Positions 16,875 through 26,478 of a stretch of DNA of 40,929 nt are shown one piece after another. The DNA comes from Mesorhizobium alhagi CCNWXJ12-2 (lineage in GTDB: Bacteria > Pseudomonadota > Alphaproteobacteria > Rhizobiales > Rhizobiaceae). Made by a program: the position numbers and the translations under genes. The notes under the pieces are model-generated. The model was not told where the DNA came from and searched no databases. It saw only the letters and a list, made by a program, of their open reading frames with translations. How positions within the stretch are numbered: position 1 is the stretch's first letter; each line of letters begins with the position of its first letter. The stretch lies in NCBI RefSeq assembly GCF_000236565.1, contig NZ_AHAM01000162.1, forward strand, positions 1-40,929. Direction: 5' to 3'.

Positions 16875-19800
16875 CAGTTGACGGCGGCCATTGTTTCGCC
16901 GCCGGCTGCGCGCGGGAGGCCGGTCCGCTCACGCGAACGGCCGACCCAGACGCGAAGCAGCGCCAGCAGGAGGTCGAGGTCGACCGGCTTGGCGATGTAG
17001 TCGGAAGCGCCCGCTTCGAGGCATTTTTGCCGGTCGCCCTTCATCGCCTTGGCCGTCACCGAAATCAGCGGGATGTCGGCAATAGCCGGCCGCTTGCGGA
17101 TTTCGCGCATAGTCTCGTACCCGTCCATCTCCGGCATCATGATGTCGACCAGTGCGACCGCCGTGTCGGGCGTCTGCTCGAGAATCGCGATGCCGTCCCG
17201 TCCCCGTTCGGCATGGAGCACCTGGATCCCATAGGTTTCAAGCACGCTGGTCAGCGAATAGATGTTTCGGATATCGTCGTCGACGATCAGCACCTTTGCT
17301 CCGGCGAGATCCGCATTGCCGGTGACCGTGGACCACTCATTGTCGTCCGTCGTCGAGCCGTCGCCTTCCATGCTCGGCAGTGCCGCCGCCATCAGCACGA
17401 TCAGCTGCGCGAAATTCTCCGCCCGCGGCCGACCGGACAGGTCAGGGTTCTGCGCGAGCGCAGGTTCCAGCGCATCGGCATTGGGCGCGAAGATCAGCAC
17501 TTTGGAGATGAGGTCGCCCAGATGTTGCGACAAACCAGCCGCCAACTGTGTGTTCTCTTTCGGGTTGCGCCCGAATCCGAGCACGATCGCGTCATAGCCG
17601 GAAAGATCCATGTCGTCGGCGTTGGCAGCCAGGCGTCCGATTGCCGTGACCGACGTGACGCCGTCGCGTATTTCGTCGACCAGCGACAGCCGCCGGTCAG
17701 GGTCGGCGTCGACGACCAGAACCTTGCGTTGCGTCCTGACCTTGCGCCGGTGGATGTCCCGGAACACCTGCGCCAGCTCTTCTTGCGCCACCGGCTTGGT
17801 CGATACGCTTGTTGCGCCCTGGCGAATGAGCGTATCGAGATGATCAGCGCCCGATATGACTGAAATCGGAATCCCTTTCGTCTTGGGGTCGTGACGCAGA
17901 AGGTCGAACAGCACCCAGCCGTCGATGTCGGAGAGACCGAGGTCGAGCGTGATGGCGTCGGGCATCAATCTGCGCGCCAGCGCCAGCGTTCCCGAACCGG
18001 CGGTGGACAGCACGCCCTTCAGGCCGGAAGAGCGGGCGAGATCAAGCAGGATCTCGCCGAAGGTCGGATCGTCTTCGACGATGAGTACGACGCGATCTCC
18101 GGGCATGATCGAATCTCGATCGTCGTTGAATTCGACAGATTTTTCCGGTTCCTGCACGGGAGGAGCGGGAGGGGCAATCTGCGGCGTGGATTCCGGCAGC
18201 GAGATCGTGGTCACAGCCGCGCGCGGGCCGTCGAAGGGTATGACGAGCGTGAAGGTCGAGCCTTTGCCGGGCTTGCTTTCGACGCGGAGTTCGCCGCCGA
18301 GAAGGCGAGCGATCTCACGGCTGATAGAGAGGCCCAGGCCGGTGCCGCCATATTTGCGGCTGGTGGTGCCATCGGCCTGCTGGAACGCTTCGAAGATCAG
18401 CTTCTGCTTGTCCTTGGGAATGCCGATGCCGGTATCGGTCACGGAGATGGCCAGCGCGTCGTTTGCGGGTTTGACGATGCCGTTGCCGCTGCCGCCCGGG
18501 ATCGCGGTGAAGTTGAGCACGACGCTGCCTTCGGAGGTGAACTTGAAGGCGTTCGACAGAAGATTCAGAACGATCTGCTGCAGCCGCTTCTCGTCGGTCC
18601 TGACGGTTTCGGGCAGCTTCGGATCGACATTGATGCTGAAGCCCAGGCCCTTGTCGGAAGCGAGCTGCCGGAATGTGCGTTCCATGTGCTGCCGCAGATG
18701 GGCGAGCGGCATATCGCCGACTTCTATCGACACCGTGCCGGACTCGATCTTCGACAGATCGAGAATGTCGTTGATGAGGCTGAGCAGGTCCGTTCCAGCC
18801 GAGTTGATGGTGCGCGCGAAATCGACCTGCTTTTCATTGAGGTTACCCTGCTGGTTGCTGGCGAGCAGCTTCGACAGGATCAGGAGCGAATTGAGCGGCG
18901 TGCGCAGTTCGTGGCTCATATTGGCCAGGAACTCCGATTTGTATTTGGAGGTGAGCGCAAGCTGCTCGGCCTTTTCCTCCAGCGCACGGCGCGCCATTTC
19001 GATCTCGAGGTTCTTGGTTTCGACCTGCTTCTTCTCGTTTTCGAGAAGCTGCGCCTTTTCCTGCAGCTCTTCGTTTGTGGCGTGCAGTTCCTCCTGCTTC
19101 TTGGTCAATTCGCTCTGGCGCGCCTGCAGCTCGGCGGTGAGCAATTGCGACTGCTTCAGCAGGCCCTCCGTTCGCATCGTCGCCGCGATCGTGTTCAGGA
19201 CGATGCCGACCGACTCCATCAACTGGTTGAGGAAGGATTGGTGGGTGTCGCGGAACTCGCCGAAGGAAGCGAGTTCGATGACCGCCTTGACGTCGTCCTC
19301 GAACAACGCCGGCAGGATGATGACATTGGCAGGCCCGGCGTCGCCGAGCCCGGAGGTGATGCGCACGAAGTTTTCGGGCACATTGTCGAGCAGTATGGCG
19401 CGCTTGTCGGCGGCGCTCTGGCCGATCAGGCCTTCGCGCAGATCGAGGCGCTGCTTGATGGTCGTCGAGCTCTCTGCCCCGTAGCTGGCGGCGAGCTCGA
19501 GATAGGTTTCGTTCTCGTCGCGGCTGGCGACATAGAACACGCCATATTGCGCGTTCACCAGCGGCGCCAGCTCCGACATGATCAGGCGCGACACAGTGGT
19601 GAGGTCGCGCTCGCCCTGCAGCATGCGCGAGAAGCGGGCGAGGTTGGTCTTCAGCCAGTCCTGCTCCGCGTTCTTCAGCGTCTGATCCTTCAAATTGCGG
19701 ATCATCTCGTTGATGTTGTCTTTCAGCGCCGCGACCTCGCCGGATGCCTCGACGGCGATGGAGCGGGTCAGGTCGCCCTTGGTGACGGCGGTCGACACTT

Positions 19801-22624
19801 CGGCAATGGCGCGCACCTGCGTCGTCAGGTTGGCGGCGAGCTGGTTGACGTTGTCGGTCAGGTCGCGCCACAGGCCGGCTGCGCCCGGCACGCGCGCCTG
19901 TCCGCCGAGCTTGCCTTCGATGCCGACCTCGCGCGCCACGTTGGTCACCTGGTCGGCGAAGATCGCGAGCGTCTCGATCATGCCGTTGATCGTATCGGCA
20001 AGCGAGGCGATCTCGCCCTTGGCGTCGACGGTGAGCTTGCGCTTCAGATTGCCCTGCGCCACGGCCGTGACGACGTCGGCGATGCCGCGCACCTGGTTTG
20101 TGAGGTTGGTCGCCATCAAATTGACGTTGTCGGTCAGGTCCTTCCAGGTGCCGGCGACGCCCTCGACGCGGGCCTGGCCGCCGAGCTTGCCTTCGGTGCC
20201 GACTTCGCGCGCCACGCGCGTCACCTCGCCGGCAAAGGAGTTGAGCTGATCGACCATGGTGTTGATGGTCGATTTCAGCTCGAGGATTTCGCCCTTCACG
20301 TCGACGGTGATCTTCTTGGAAAGGTCGCCGCGCGCCACGGCGGTGGTCACCTCCGCGATGTTGCGCACCTGGCCGGTGAGGTTCTGGGCCATGGAGTTCA
20401 CATTGTCGGTCAGGTCCTTCCAGGTGCCGGCCACCCCGCGCACCTGCGCCTGTCCGCCGAGCTTGCCGTCGGAACCCACCTCGCGCGCCACGCGCGTCAC
20501 TTCCGAGGCAAAGGAGTTCAGCTGGTCGACCATCGTGTTGATGGTGTCCTTGAGCTCGAGAATTTCGCCGCGCACGTCGACGGTGATCTTCTTGGACAAG
20601 TCGCCTAGCGCGACCGCGGTGGTCACTTCGGCGATGTTGCGCACCTGGCCGGTCAGGTTGGCTGCCATGGCGTTGACGTTGTCGGTCAGATCCTTCCAGG
20701 TGCCGGCGACGCCGCGCACCTGGGCCTGGCCGCCAAGTTTGCCGTCGGTGCCGACCTCGCGGGCGACGCGCGTTACCTCCGATGCGAAGGAGTTGAGCTG
20801 GTCGACCATGGTGTTGGTCACGTCCTTGATCTGCAGGATTTCACCTTGCGCATCGACGGTGATCTTCTGCGTCAGGTCGCCGGTGGCGATCGCGGTCGCG
20901 ACTTTGGACACGTCGCGCAGCTGCACGGTCAGATTTCCCGCCATGGCGTTGACGTTGTCGGTCAGATCCTTCCAGGTGCCGGCGACGCCCTCGACATGCG
21001 CCTGGCCGCCGAGCTTACCCTCCGCGCCGACTTCGCGGGCAACGCGGGTGACTTCCGATGCAAACGAATTGAGCTGGTCCACCATCGTGTTGACGGTATC
21101 CTTCAGCTCGAGGATTTCGCCCTTCACGTCGACGGTGATCTTCTTGGAAAGATCGCCGCGCGCCACCGCGGTAGTCACTTCGGCAATGTTGCGCACCTGG
21201 CCGGTCAGATTGGCGGCCATCAGATTGACGTTGTCGGTCAGATCCTTCCAGGTGCCGGCGACGCCCTTCACTTCCGCCTGGCCGCCGAGCTTGCCCTCGG
21301 TGCCGACTTCGCGGGCGACGCGCGTCACCTCCGATGCGAATGAATTGAGCTGGTCGACCATCGTGTTGATGGTGTCCTTCAGCTCCAGGATTTCGCCCTT
21401 AACGGCGACGGTGATCTTCTTCGACAGGTCGCCAGACGCGACTGCGGTGGTCACATCGGCGATGTTGCGCACTTGGCCGGTCAGGTTCTCAGCCATCAGG
21501 TTGACGTTGTCGGTCAAATCCTTCCAGGTGCCGCCGACGCCGCGCACCTGGGCCTGGCCGCCGAGCTTGCCTTCCGTGCCGACCTCACGCGCCACGCGCG
21601 TCACTTCAGAGGCGAAGGAGTTGAGCTGGTCGACCATCGTATTGATGGTGTTTTTCAGCTCGAGGATTTCGCCCTTCACGTCGACGGTGATCTTCTTCGA
21701 CAGGTCGCCCGAGGCGACCGCGGTTGTCACTTCCGCGATGTTGCGGACCTGGCCGGTCAGGTTGTCGGCCATCAGATTGACGTTGTCGGTCAGGTCCTTC
21801 CAGGTGCCGCCGACGCCTTCCACGCGCGCCTGGCCGCCGAGCTTGCCTTCGGTGCCGACCTCACGCGCCACGCGCGTCACTTCGGAAGCGAAGGAGTTGA
21901 GCTGGTCCACCATGGTGTTGATGGTGTTTTTCAGTTCGAGGATCTCGCCTTTCACATCGACAGTGATCTTCTTCGACAAGTCTCCCGAAGCGACGGCCGT
22001 GGTCACCTCGGCGATGTTTCGCACCTGGCCGGTGAGGTTGGTCGCCATGGCGTTCACGTTGTCGGTCAGATCCTTCCAGGTGCCGGCCACGCCTTTCACC
22101 TTGGCCTGGCCGCCGAGCTTGCCTTCGGTGCCGACCTCACGCGCCACGCGCGTCACTTCGGAAGCGAAGGAGGCGAGCTGCCCCACCATGGTGTTGACGA
22201 TCTTGCCGATCCGCAGGAATTCGCCGCGCAGCGGCCGGCCGTCGATCTCGACCATCATCGTCTGCGAGAGATCGCCCTTGGCGACCGCCCCAATGACGCG
22301 CGCCACTTCGGCGGTTGGCTGTACCATATCTTCGATCAGGTCGTTGACCGAGCGGACGCCCGATTCCCACGAGCCGGTGGCGTTGCGGACATGGCCGCGC
22401 TCGCCGATGCGGCCATCCTTGCCGACGACGCGCGAAAGACGCTCGAATTCGCGGGTGAGCTGGTCGTTTAGTTCGACGATTTCGTTGAAGGTTTCGGCGA
22501 TCTCCGAATCCAGCCCGTCATAATCGTTGACGAGGCGGACCGAAAAATCGCCGCGGCGAAATGCCCGCAGGGCCATCAGAATCTGGCGGCGGTCAAGCTG
22601 TTCCCGTGGAGCCTCGATGTTCAT
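16874..22624 (-). CDS. Giant poly-HAMP hybrid histidine kinase (Nik1/Os-1-like architecture)
   Basis: This 1916-residue soluble kinase has no membrane segment. Residues 1-200 are two divergent HAMP-like units. Residues 201-936 are exactly eight 92-residue repeats (core [20 protein letters not shown], then [19 protein letters not shown] and [10 protein letters not shown]), and another partial unit starts at 937. Then come a GAF domain (about 1005-1145), a coiled coil (1150-1225), HisKA with phospho-His1238 ([10 protein letters not shown]) and a HATPase (1345-1465). Three receivers follow: REC1 (Asp1561), REC2 (degenerate, Gly1683 where the acceptor Asp should be) and REC3 (Asp1827). The repeat is very close to the ~90-residue HAMP repeat of fungal group III kinases that sense osmotic stress and are targets of fludioxonil. 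The bacterial ligand is unknown. It is the first gene of a two-gene operon. Confidence 0.95.
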   Translation of the reverse strand: MNIEAPREQLDRRQILMALRAFRRGDFSVRLVNDYDGLDSEIAETFNEIVELNDQLTREFERLSRVVGKDGRIGERGHVRNATGSWESGVRSVNDLIEDMVQPTAEVARVIGAVAKGDLSQTMMVEIDGRPLRGEFLRIGKIVNTMVGQLASFASEVTRVAREVGTEGKLGGQAKVKGVAGTWKDLTDNVNAMATNLTGQVRNIAEVTTAVASGDLSKKITVDVKGEILELKNTINTMVDQLNSFASEVTRVAREVGTEGKLGGQARVEGVGGTWKDLTDNVNLMADNLTGQVRNIAEVTTAVASGDLSKKITVDVKGEILELKNTINTMVDQLNSFASEVTRVAREVGTEGKLGGQAQVRGVGGTWKDLTDNVNLMAENLTGQVRNIADVTTAVASGDLSKKITVAVKGEILELKDTINTMVDQLNSFASEVTRVAREVGTEGKLGGQAEVKGVAGTWKDLTDNVNLMAANLTGQVRNIAEVTTAVARGDLSKKITVDVKGEILELKDTVNTMVDQLNSFASEVTRVAREVGAEGKLGGQAHVEGVAGTWKDLTDNVNAMAGNLTVQLRDVSKVATAIATGDLTQKITVDAQGEILQIKDVTNTMVDQLNSFASEVTRVAREVGTDGKLGGQAQVRGVAGTWKDLTDNVNAMAANLTGQVRNIAEVTTAVALGDLSKKITVDVRGEILELKDTINTMVDQLNSFASEVTRVAREVGSDGKLGGQAQVRGVAGTWKDLTDNVNSMAQNLTGQVRNIAEVTTAVARGDLSKKITVDVKGEILELKSTINTMVDQLNSFAGEVTRVAREVGTEGKLGGQARVEGVAGTWKDLTDNVNLMATNLTNQVRGIADVVTAVAQGNLKRKLTVDAKGEIASLADTINGMIETLAIFADQVTNVAREVGIEGKLGGQARVPGAAGLWRDLTDNVNQLAANLTTQVRAIAEVSTAVTKGDLTRSIAVEASGEVAALKDNINEMIRNLKDQTLKNAEQDWLKTNLARFSRMLQGERDLTTVSRLIMSELAPLVNAQYGVFYVASRDENETYLELAASYGAESSTTIKQRLDLREGLIGQSAADKRAILLDNVPENFVRITSGLGDAGPANVIILPALFEDDVKAVIELASFGEFRDTHQSFLNQLMESVGIVLNTIAATMRTEGLLKQSQLLTAELQARQSELTKKQEELHATNEELQEKAQLLENEKKQVETKNLEIEMARRALEEKAEQLALTSKYKSEFLANMSHELRTPLNSLLILSKLLASNQQGNLNEKQVDFARTINSAGTDLLSLINDILDLSKIESGTVSIEVGDMPLAHLRQHMERTFRQLASDKGLGFSINVDPKLPETVRTDEKRLQQIVLNLLSNAFKFTSEGSVVLNFTAIPGGSGNGIVKPANDALAISVTDTGIGIPKDKQKLIFEAFQQADGTTSRKYGGTGLGLSISREIARLLGGELRVESKPGKGSTFTLVIPFDGPRAAVTTISLPESTPQIAPPAPPVQEPEKSVEFNDDRDSIMPGDRVVLIVEDDPTFGEILLDLARSSGLKGVLSTAGSGTLALARRLMPDAITLDLGLSDIDGWVLFDLLRHDPKTKGIPISVISGADHLDTLIRQGATSVSTKPVAQEELAQVFRDIHRRKVRTQRKVLVVDADPDRRLSLVDEIRDGVTSVTAIGRLAANADDMDLSGYDAIVLGFGRNPKENTQLAAGLSQHLGDLISKVLIFAPNADALEPALAQNPDLSGRPRAENFAQLIVLMAAALPSMEGDGSTTDDNEWSTVTGNADLAGAKVLIVDDDIRNIYSLTSVLETYGIQVLHAERGRDGIAILEQTPDTAVALVDIMMPEMDGYETMREIRKRPAIADIPLISVTAKAMKGDRQKCLEAGASDYIAKPVDLDLLLALLRVWVGRSRERTGLPRAAGGETMAAVN
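19817..22024 (-). repeat. Eight 276-bp in-frame tandem repeats encoding HAMP units
   Basis: The DNA repeats with a strict 276-bp period (for example the CGCACCTGGCCGGT motif at about 20364, 20640, 21193 and 22021). Units 2-8 are highly alike; the one at residues 569-660 (about 20645-20920) and the last (845-936) are the most divergent. Such an array can gain or lose whole units by recombination and can also cause assembly collapse in short-read data. Confidence 0.95.
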
Positions 22625-22745
22625 GGCTTGCTCCCCGGGGTTGCTTGAAAACTGGATGTGAGGCTAGTGCCCGTTCGATACGCCAAGTTCGCCCCCCTGC
22701 GAATGTGGACTGCGGGCCAACTGGATAGACCCCGCCGAGGCGCTC

Positions 22746-22770
22746 AACGCACCATCCGGCCATTGGTTCC
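22746..22770 (-). promoter_or_regulatory. Candidate EcfG-type (general stress response) promoter for the poly-HAMP kinase
   Basis: On the minus strand GGAAC (22766-22770), a 16-nt spacer and CGTT (22746-22749) match the GGAAC-N16/17-CGTT consensus of the alphaproteobacterial general stress sigma factor EcfG. It lies ~120 nt upstream of the ATG at 22624. The 22625-22910 gap holds nothing else that I recognise. Confidence 0.5.
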
Positions 22771-22910
22771 ATTGAATCGGACTCTCGCGAATTTTCTTCT
22801 GCGGGTTGTTTATGGGCGGTCGGAATCATAAAACCCTACCTGCGGCTGCCAAACGTCGAGTTGGGGAAATTTGGCGTTGACGCTGCGGCGCGTCGATCGT
22901 TTGGGGATTT

Positions 22911-23276
22911 ATGAACAGCGATTTGATCGAATTTGTGGAAACCTCGTTCGGATCGGTCTGGTCGCTCGAACTGCTCTTGCTGCTTTTCAGAAATGCGCAG
23001 CGAAACTGGACCCCAGACGAGCTCGTCCACGAATTGCGAAGCAGTGAAGTTGTCGTTGCCCAGAGTATAGAGAGGCTTGTCGCCGCCGGGCTGGCCCTGG
23101 CCGAGAAGGACGGCTCCGTTCGCTACGGGCCGGCGTCACCCGAACAGAACGATCTCGTCGCACAATTACAAGAAGAATACCGCAAGAAGCCGGCCGCGAT
23201 CCGGCGGCTGATCCTGCAGAATCCGGTCGAGAAGCTGAGAACCTTCGCCGACGCTTTCAAGCTGAAGAAGAGTTGA
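22911..23276 (+). CDS. Winged-helix-like small protein, possible regulator
   Basis: This is a 121-residue soluble protein. Residues ~10-75 look like a winged helix: SLELLLLLFRN, then WTPDELVHELRSSEVVVAQSIERLVAAGLALAEKDGSVRYGP, which reads as helix-turn-helix plus a beta-hairpin wing as in MarR/PadR-like folds. The C-terminal half is a charged helix (LVAQLQEEYRKKPAAIRRLI). It may bind DNA or a protein partner. It is divergent from the giant kinase and is followed, within 5 nt, by two small membrane-protein genes, so these three probably form one operon. The function is unknown; a local regulatory role for the membrane pair is an inference from context. Confidence 0.7.
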   Translation: MNSDLIEFVETSFGSVWSLELLLLLFRNAQRNWTPDELVHELRSSEVVVAQSIERLVAAGLALAEKDGSVRYGPASPEQNDLVAQLQEEYRKKPAAIRRLILQNPVEKLRTFADAFKLKKS

Positions 23277-23281
23277 CGGTC

Positions 23282-23548
23282 ATGGAAACGCTGAAGATCG
23301 GCATTTATGTCTTGTGCATCCTGACCAGCGCCGCCTGTTCCTATTTGTTGATGCGCGGCTACTGGCGCAGCAGCACGCGGCTCCTGTTCTGGAGCGGCCT
23401 GTGCTTCGGCTTCCTGTCGCTCAACAGCATCGTCGTTATCTTCGACATACTGGTCTTCCCCAGCGCCAATTTGCAGGTCTTCCGCCACGCGGCTTCGCTG
23501 GCGGCGGTGGGAACCCTGCTGTTCGGGCTGGTTTGGGAAACGGAGTAG
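23282..23548 (+). CDS. Small membrane protein, DUF5985-like
   Basis: The protein has 88 residues from the ATG at 23282; an in-frame TTG at 23273 overlapping the upstream stop is an alternative start. It has three hydrophobic segments (IGIYVLCILTSAACSYLLM, LLFWSGLCFGFLSLNSIVVIF, and HAASLAAVGTLLFGLVW) with the inter-helix RGYWRSSTR loop basic and probably cytoplasmic. Pairs of such ~85-residue proteins next to a winged-helix gene occur in other alphaproteobacteria and I recall them as DUF5985. No known activity. It is translated just before its paralogue at 23557. Confidence 0.65.
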   Translation: METLKIGIYVLCILTSAACSYLLMRGYWRSSTRLLFWSGLCFGFLSLNSIVVIFDILVFPSANLQVFRHAASLAAVGTLLFGLVWETE

Positions 23549-23556
23549 GAGCGGCC

Positions 23557-23811
23557 ATGTTCGAATTCGTTTCGGGGTTGATCACCATGGGTTTCGTGGT
23601 CGCCGGCCTGTTCTTCCTCCGCTTCTGGCGGCGAACGGGAGACCAATTATTCGCAGCCTTCGCCGTGGCGTTCTGGATGTTGGCAACCAATCAGGCGCTG
23701 CTTGTCTTCGTGCGGATTCCGATCGAGGAGCGCAGCTGGCTCTATCTGCTGCGGCTCGGCGCCTTTACCCTGATACTTTTAGCCGTGATCGCGAAGAACC
23801 GGCGCGCCTGA
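23557..23811 (+). CDS. Small membrane protein, DUF5985-like, second copy
   Basis: This 84-residue paralogue-like partner of the preceding gene has an AGGAGCGGCC ribosome-binding site and an 8-nt gap between the genes. It has three hydrophobic helices (FVSGLITMGFVVAGLFFL, AAFAVAFWMLATNQALLVFV, LLRLGAFTLILLAVIA) and a basic RFWRRTGDQ loop in the same position as RGYWRSSTR of the first copy. The two proteins may form a hetero-oligomer in the inner membrane. The function is unknown. It ends 4 nt before the convergent metC stop. Confidence 0.65.
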   Translation: MFEFVSGLITMGFVVAGLFFLRFWRRTGDQLFAAFAVAFWMLATNQALLVFVRIPIEERSWLYLLRLGAFTLILLAVIAKNRRA

Positions 23812-23815
23812 ACGG

Positions 23816-24988
23816 TCACACCGCCGTGGCGGCCGCCAGCCCCGTGGCGATGTCGGCTTTCAGATCCTCGACGTTTTCGAGCCCTATCTGCAAGCGGATG
23901 ATCGGGCCTTCATAGGGACCTTTGGCGACGACCCGGTCGGCGAGCGAAACATGGACGGCCAGGCTTTCGTAGCCACCCCACGAATAGCCCAGCCCAAAAA
24001 TTCGGAGCGCGTCGAGGAAGGCGTGCGCCTGTTTCACCCCGCCACCGGCCAGAACCACCGAGAAAATACCGCTCGAACCGCAGAAATCGCGCTTCCAGAG
24101 TGCATGCCCGGGATGGCTCTCCAGCGCCGGATGCAGGACGCGGGCGACGCCCGATTGCGTCTCCAGCCAGCGCGCAATGTCGAGTGCGCTTTCTTGGTGC
24201 CTTTCCAGCCGGACGCCCATCGTGCGCAGGCCCCGCAGCACCTGATAGACATCGTCGGGACCGGAGCAGCAGCCCAGCGTGATGAAACCCTGATGCAGTT
24301 TCGGCCAGCATTCGGCGTTGGCCGATACCGTGCCGAGCAGCACGTCGGAATGGCCGGCCGGATATTTCGTCGCTGCGTGAATGGAAATGTCGACGCCGTG
24401 ATCAAGCGGTTTGAAATAGAGCGGCGTCGCCCAGGTATTGTCCATCATCACCACCGCGCCGCCGGCATGCGCCGCCTTGGCGATGGCGGGAATATCCTGC
24501 ATTTCGAAGGTGTTGGAGGCAGGCGATTCTGTGAACACGACCTTCGTGTTCGGCTTCATCAGCGCCTGGATGCCCGCGCCGACATGCGGGTCGTAATACT
24601 CGACCTCGATACCGAGACGCGCAAGCATGGTGTTGGCGAAATTGCGGGTCGGAAAATAGACGGAATCGACGATCAGCACATGGTCGCCTGCCGACAGGAA
24701 GGCGAGTAGCGGAATGGTGACCGCCGCTAGCCCCGACGGGACGATGATCGTGCCCGCCGAGCCTTCGAGTGCATCTATCGCTTCCGCGAGCGCGTCGCTG
24801 GTGGGCGTGCCGCGCGTGCCATAGGTGTATTTCTGCGACCGCGCAGCCATCGTCGCTGCGTCGGGAAACAGCACGGTGGAGGCATGCACGACGGGCGGAT
24901 TGACGAAGCCGAAATAGTCGCGCGGGTCATTGCCGGCATGCGCCAGCCGCGTGTGGATGCCCATAGTGTCAAAATCGCGTCCGGCCAT
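23816..24988 (-). CDS. metC: Cystathionine beta-lyase (PLP-dependent)
   Basis: This 390-residue cytoplasmic fold-type I PLP enzyme most likely splits cystathionine to homocysteine, pyruvate and ammonia in methionine synthesis. Lys208 in HAATKYPAGHSD is the Schiff-base lysine. The phosphate-binding YGTRGTPT and the PSGLAAV segment, the Asp in MMDNTWATPLYFKPL and the C-terminal IRLQIGLENVEDLKADI are all typical. The start at 24988 is preferred (AGGCAGGAC before ATG); a longer frame to 25144 lacks family similarity. It is divergent from aapJ, the same neighbourhood known for metC and aap in Rhizobium leguminosarum. Related Cys/Met-metabolism enzymes cannot be fully excluded by sequence alone. 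Confidence 0.88.
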   Translation of the reverse strand: MAGRDFDTMGIHTRLAHAGNDPRDYFGFVNPPVVHASTVLFPDAATMAARSQKYTYGTRGTPTSDALAEAIDALEGSAGTIIVPSGLAAVTIPLLAFLSAGDHVLIVDSVYFPTRNFANTMLARLGIEVEYYDPHVGAGIQALMKPNTKVVFTESPASNTFEMQDIPAIAKAAHAGGAVVMMDNTWATPLYFKPLDHGVDISIHAATKYPAGHSDVLLGTVSANAECWPKLHQGFITLGCCSGPDDVYQVLRGLRTMGVRLERHQESALDIARWLETQSGVARVLHPALESHPGHALWKRDFCGSSGIFSVVLAGGGVKQAHAFLDALRIFGLGYSWGGYESLAVHVSLADRVVAKGPYEGPIIRLQIGLENVEDLKADIATGLAAATAV

Positions 24989-25384
24989 CTTTGTCCTGCC
25001 TATTGTGATGACAACAACGCATAGAGCGGCGCGATAGCGGACGCAACCGGACAGGCTGGCGGCCTGGGGGAAGTCGTTTGAGCCAGAACGGCCATTGGCA
25101 GGACGAGCCCAAATTCGCGTCAAAACCGGCTCGCGGACGGCCATTTCATGGCCATTCGGCCTAGCAAATGGTCATTTTCCGTGGAGAATTTTCAAACGCC
25201 GGCCGATTCAGTCATTCCACTTGACCTCACTAAAATAATCGCCTTCGATGCAGTTCGTGAACGGGAGCACGGCAGCAGCGCAGCATGCGAGGCGACGTTT
25301 CGGAAGTGGGCCGGGACGGCATTGCTGCTTTCGCACGAAAAAAACAGGGATTTGATCCCGAACAACAGAAAAGGGTTAGTGGGT
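24989..25384. promoter_or_regulatory. Divergent metC/aapJ intergenic region with palindrome
   Basis: This 396-nt spacer must hold promoters for both genes. The one distinct element is GGCCAT-TTC-ATGGCC at 25139-25153, a possible operator. Some frames continue into the region but have no family support. I saw no convincing sigma-54 site. Confidence 0.4.
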
Positions 25385-26413
25385 ATGAAACACACTGTGA
25401 AAGTCATTCTCGGCGCGGCCGCGCTCGGAATGGCGGCTTCGGCCGCTTCCGCCGCCACGCTGGACGATGTCAAGGCGAAGGGGTTCGTGCAATGCGGCGT
25501 CAACACGGCGCTGGCGGGCTTTTCGGCGCCGAATGACAAGGGCGAATGGACCGGGTTCGACGTCGATCTCTGCCGCGCTGTCGCCGCTGCGATCTTTGGC
25601 GATCCGACCAAGGTGAAATTCACGCCCACCAACGCCAAGGAGCGCTTTACCGCGCTGCAGTCGGGCGAGATCGACCTTCTCTCCCGCAACACCACGTGGA
25701 CGCTGAGCCGTGATACCTCGCTCGGCTTCAACTTTGCCGGCGTCAACTACTATGACGGCCAGGGCTTCATGATCAACGCCAAGAAACTGCCCGGCGTGAA
25801 CTCCGCGCTGCAGCTTTCGGGCGCTTCGATATGCGTGCAGACCGGCACGACCACCGAGCTCAACCTCGCCGATTATTTCAAGGCCAACAACCTCGAATAC
25901 AATCCAGTGGTTTTCGAGAAACTCGAGGAAGTCAACGCCGCCTATGATTCCGGCCGCTGTGACGCCTACACCACCGACCAGTCGGGCCTCTATTCGATCC
26001 GCCTGACGCTGGCTGCTCCAGACGATCATGTCGTTCTTCCCGAGATCATCTCGAAGGAGCCGCTCGGCCCCGCCGTCCGCCAGGGCGACGACCAGTGGAT
26101 GGACATCGTGAAGTGGACGCTCTACGCGATGGTCCTGGCCGAAGAGGCCGGCATTACGCAGGCGAATGTCGAGGAAATGAAGAACTCGCCGAACCCCGAC
26201 ATCAAGCGCATCCTTGGGCAGGAGGCCGATTCCAAGCTCGGCACCGACCTCGGCCTCAGCAATGACTGGGTGGTCAATATCATCAAGGGCGTCGGCAATT
26301 ACGGCGAGAGCTTCGAGCGCAACATCGGGCAGGGCAGCCCGCTCAAGATCGCCCGCGGCCTGAACGCGCTGTGGACCAAGGGTGGACTGCAATACGCGAT
26401 GCCGATCCGCTGA
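25385..26413 (+). CDS. aapJ: General L-amino-acid ABC transporter, periplasmic binding protein
   Basis: This 342-residue protein has a Sec signal peptide (MKHTVKVILGAAALGMAASAASA, cleaved before ATLDDVKAKG). The mature part is a SBP_bac_3 fold: GFVQCGVNTALAGFSAPNDKGEWTGFDVDLCRAVAA with the amino-acid contact region, then NTTWTLSRDTSLGF and the RCDAYTTDQSGL segment. It captures a broad range of L-amino acids in the periplasm and passes them to AapQM. It is the first gene of aapJQMP, followed by a stem-loop, which usually gives the binding protein higher transcript levels. In rhizobia this transporter also takes part in amino-acid cycling in root nodules. Confidence 0.95.
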   Translation: MKHTVKVILGAAALGMAASAASAATLDDVKAKGFVQCGVNTALAGFSAPNDKGEWTGFDVDLCRAVAAAIFGDPTKVKFTPTNAKERFTALQSGEIDLLSRNTTWTLSRDTSLGFNFAGVNYYDGQGFMINAKKLPGVNSALQLSGASICVQTGTTTELNLADYFKANNLEYNPVVFEKLEEVNAAYDSGRCDAYTTDQSGLYSIRLTLAAPDDHVVLPEIISKEPLGPAVRQGDDQWMDIVKWTLYAMVLAEEAGITQANVEEMKNSPNPDIKRILGQEADSKLGTDLGLSNDWVVNIIKGVGNYGESFERNIGQGSPLKIARGLNALWTKGGLQYAMPIR

Positions 26414-26431
26414 GTTGAACGACTTGGCGAT

Positions 26432-26457
26432 CCGGAAGGCGGGAATCCGCCTTCCGG
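26432..26457 (+). terminator. Intergenic stem-loop between aapJ and aapQ
   Basis: A perfect 11-bp stem CCGGAAGGCGG/CCGCCTTCCGG with a GAAT tetraloop has no T-tract. It probably stabilises the aapJ mRNA 3' end and partially attenuates expression of aapQMP, a common layout in binding-protein operons. Confidence 0.75.
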
Positions 26458-26478
26458 TCTCCGTGCAAAGGAGACAAC

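Noticed and set aside
19817..22024. CRISPR-like array because of regularly spaced repeats
   Set aside because: The period is 276 bp and in frame with a protein; there are no short repeats with unique spacers and no cas genes.
17891..22523. Very long open frames on the plus strand opposite the kinase repeats (about 905 and 755 residues)
   Set aside because: They are antisense shadows created by the repeated, GC-rich HAMP units; their sequences are low-complexity repeats with no domain features.
25148..25384. N-terminal extension of aapJ to 25148
   Set aside because: It would bury the clear signal peptide that starts at 25385.
24989..25384. SAM-type riboswitch in the metC leader
   Set aside because: I could not find conserved pairing elements of a known SAM riboswitch class in the leader.
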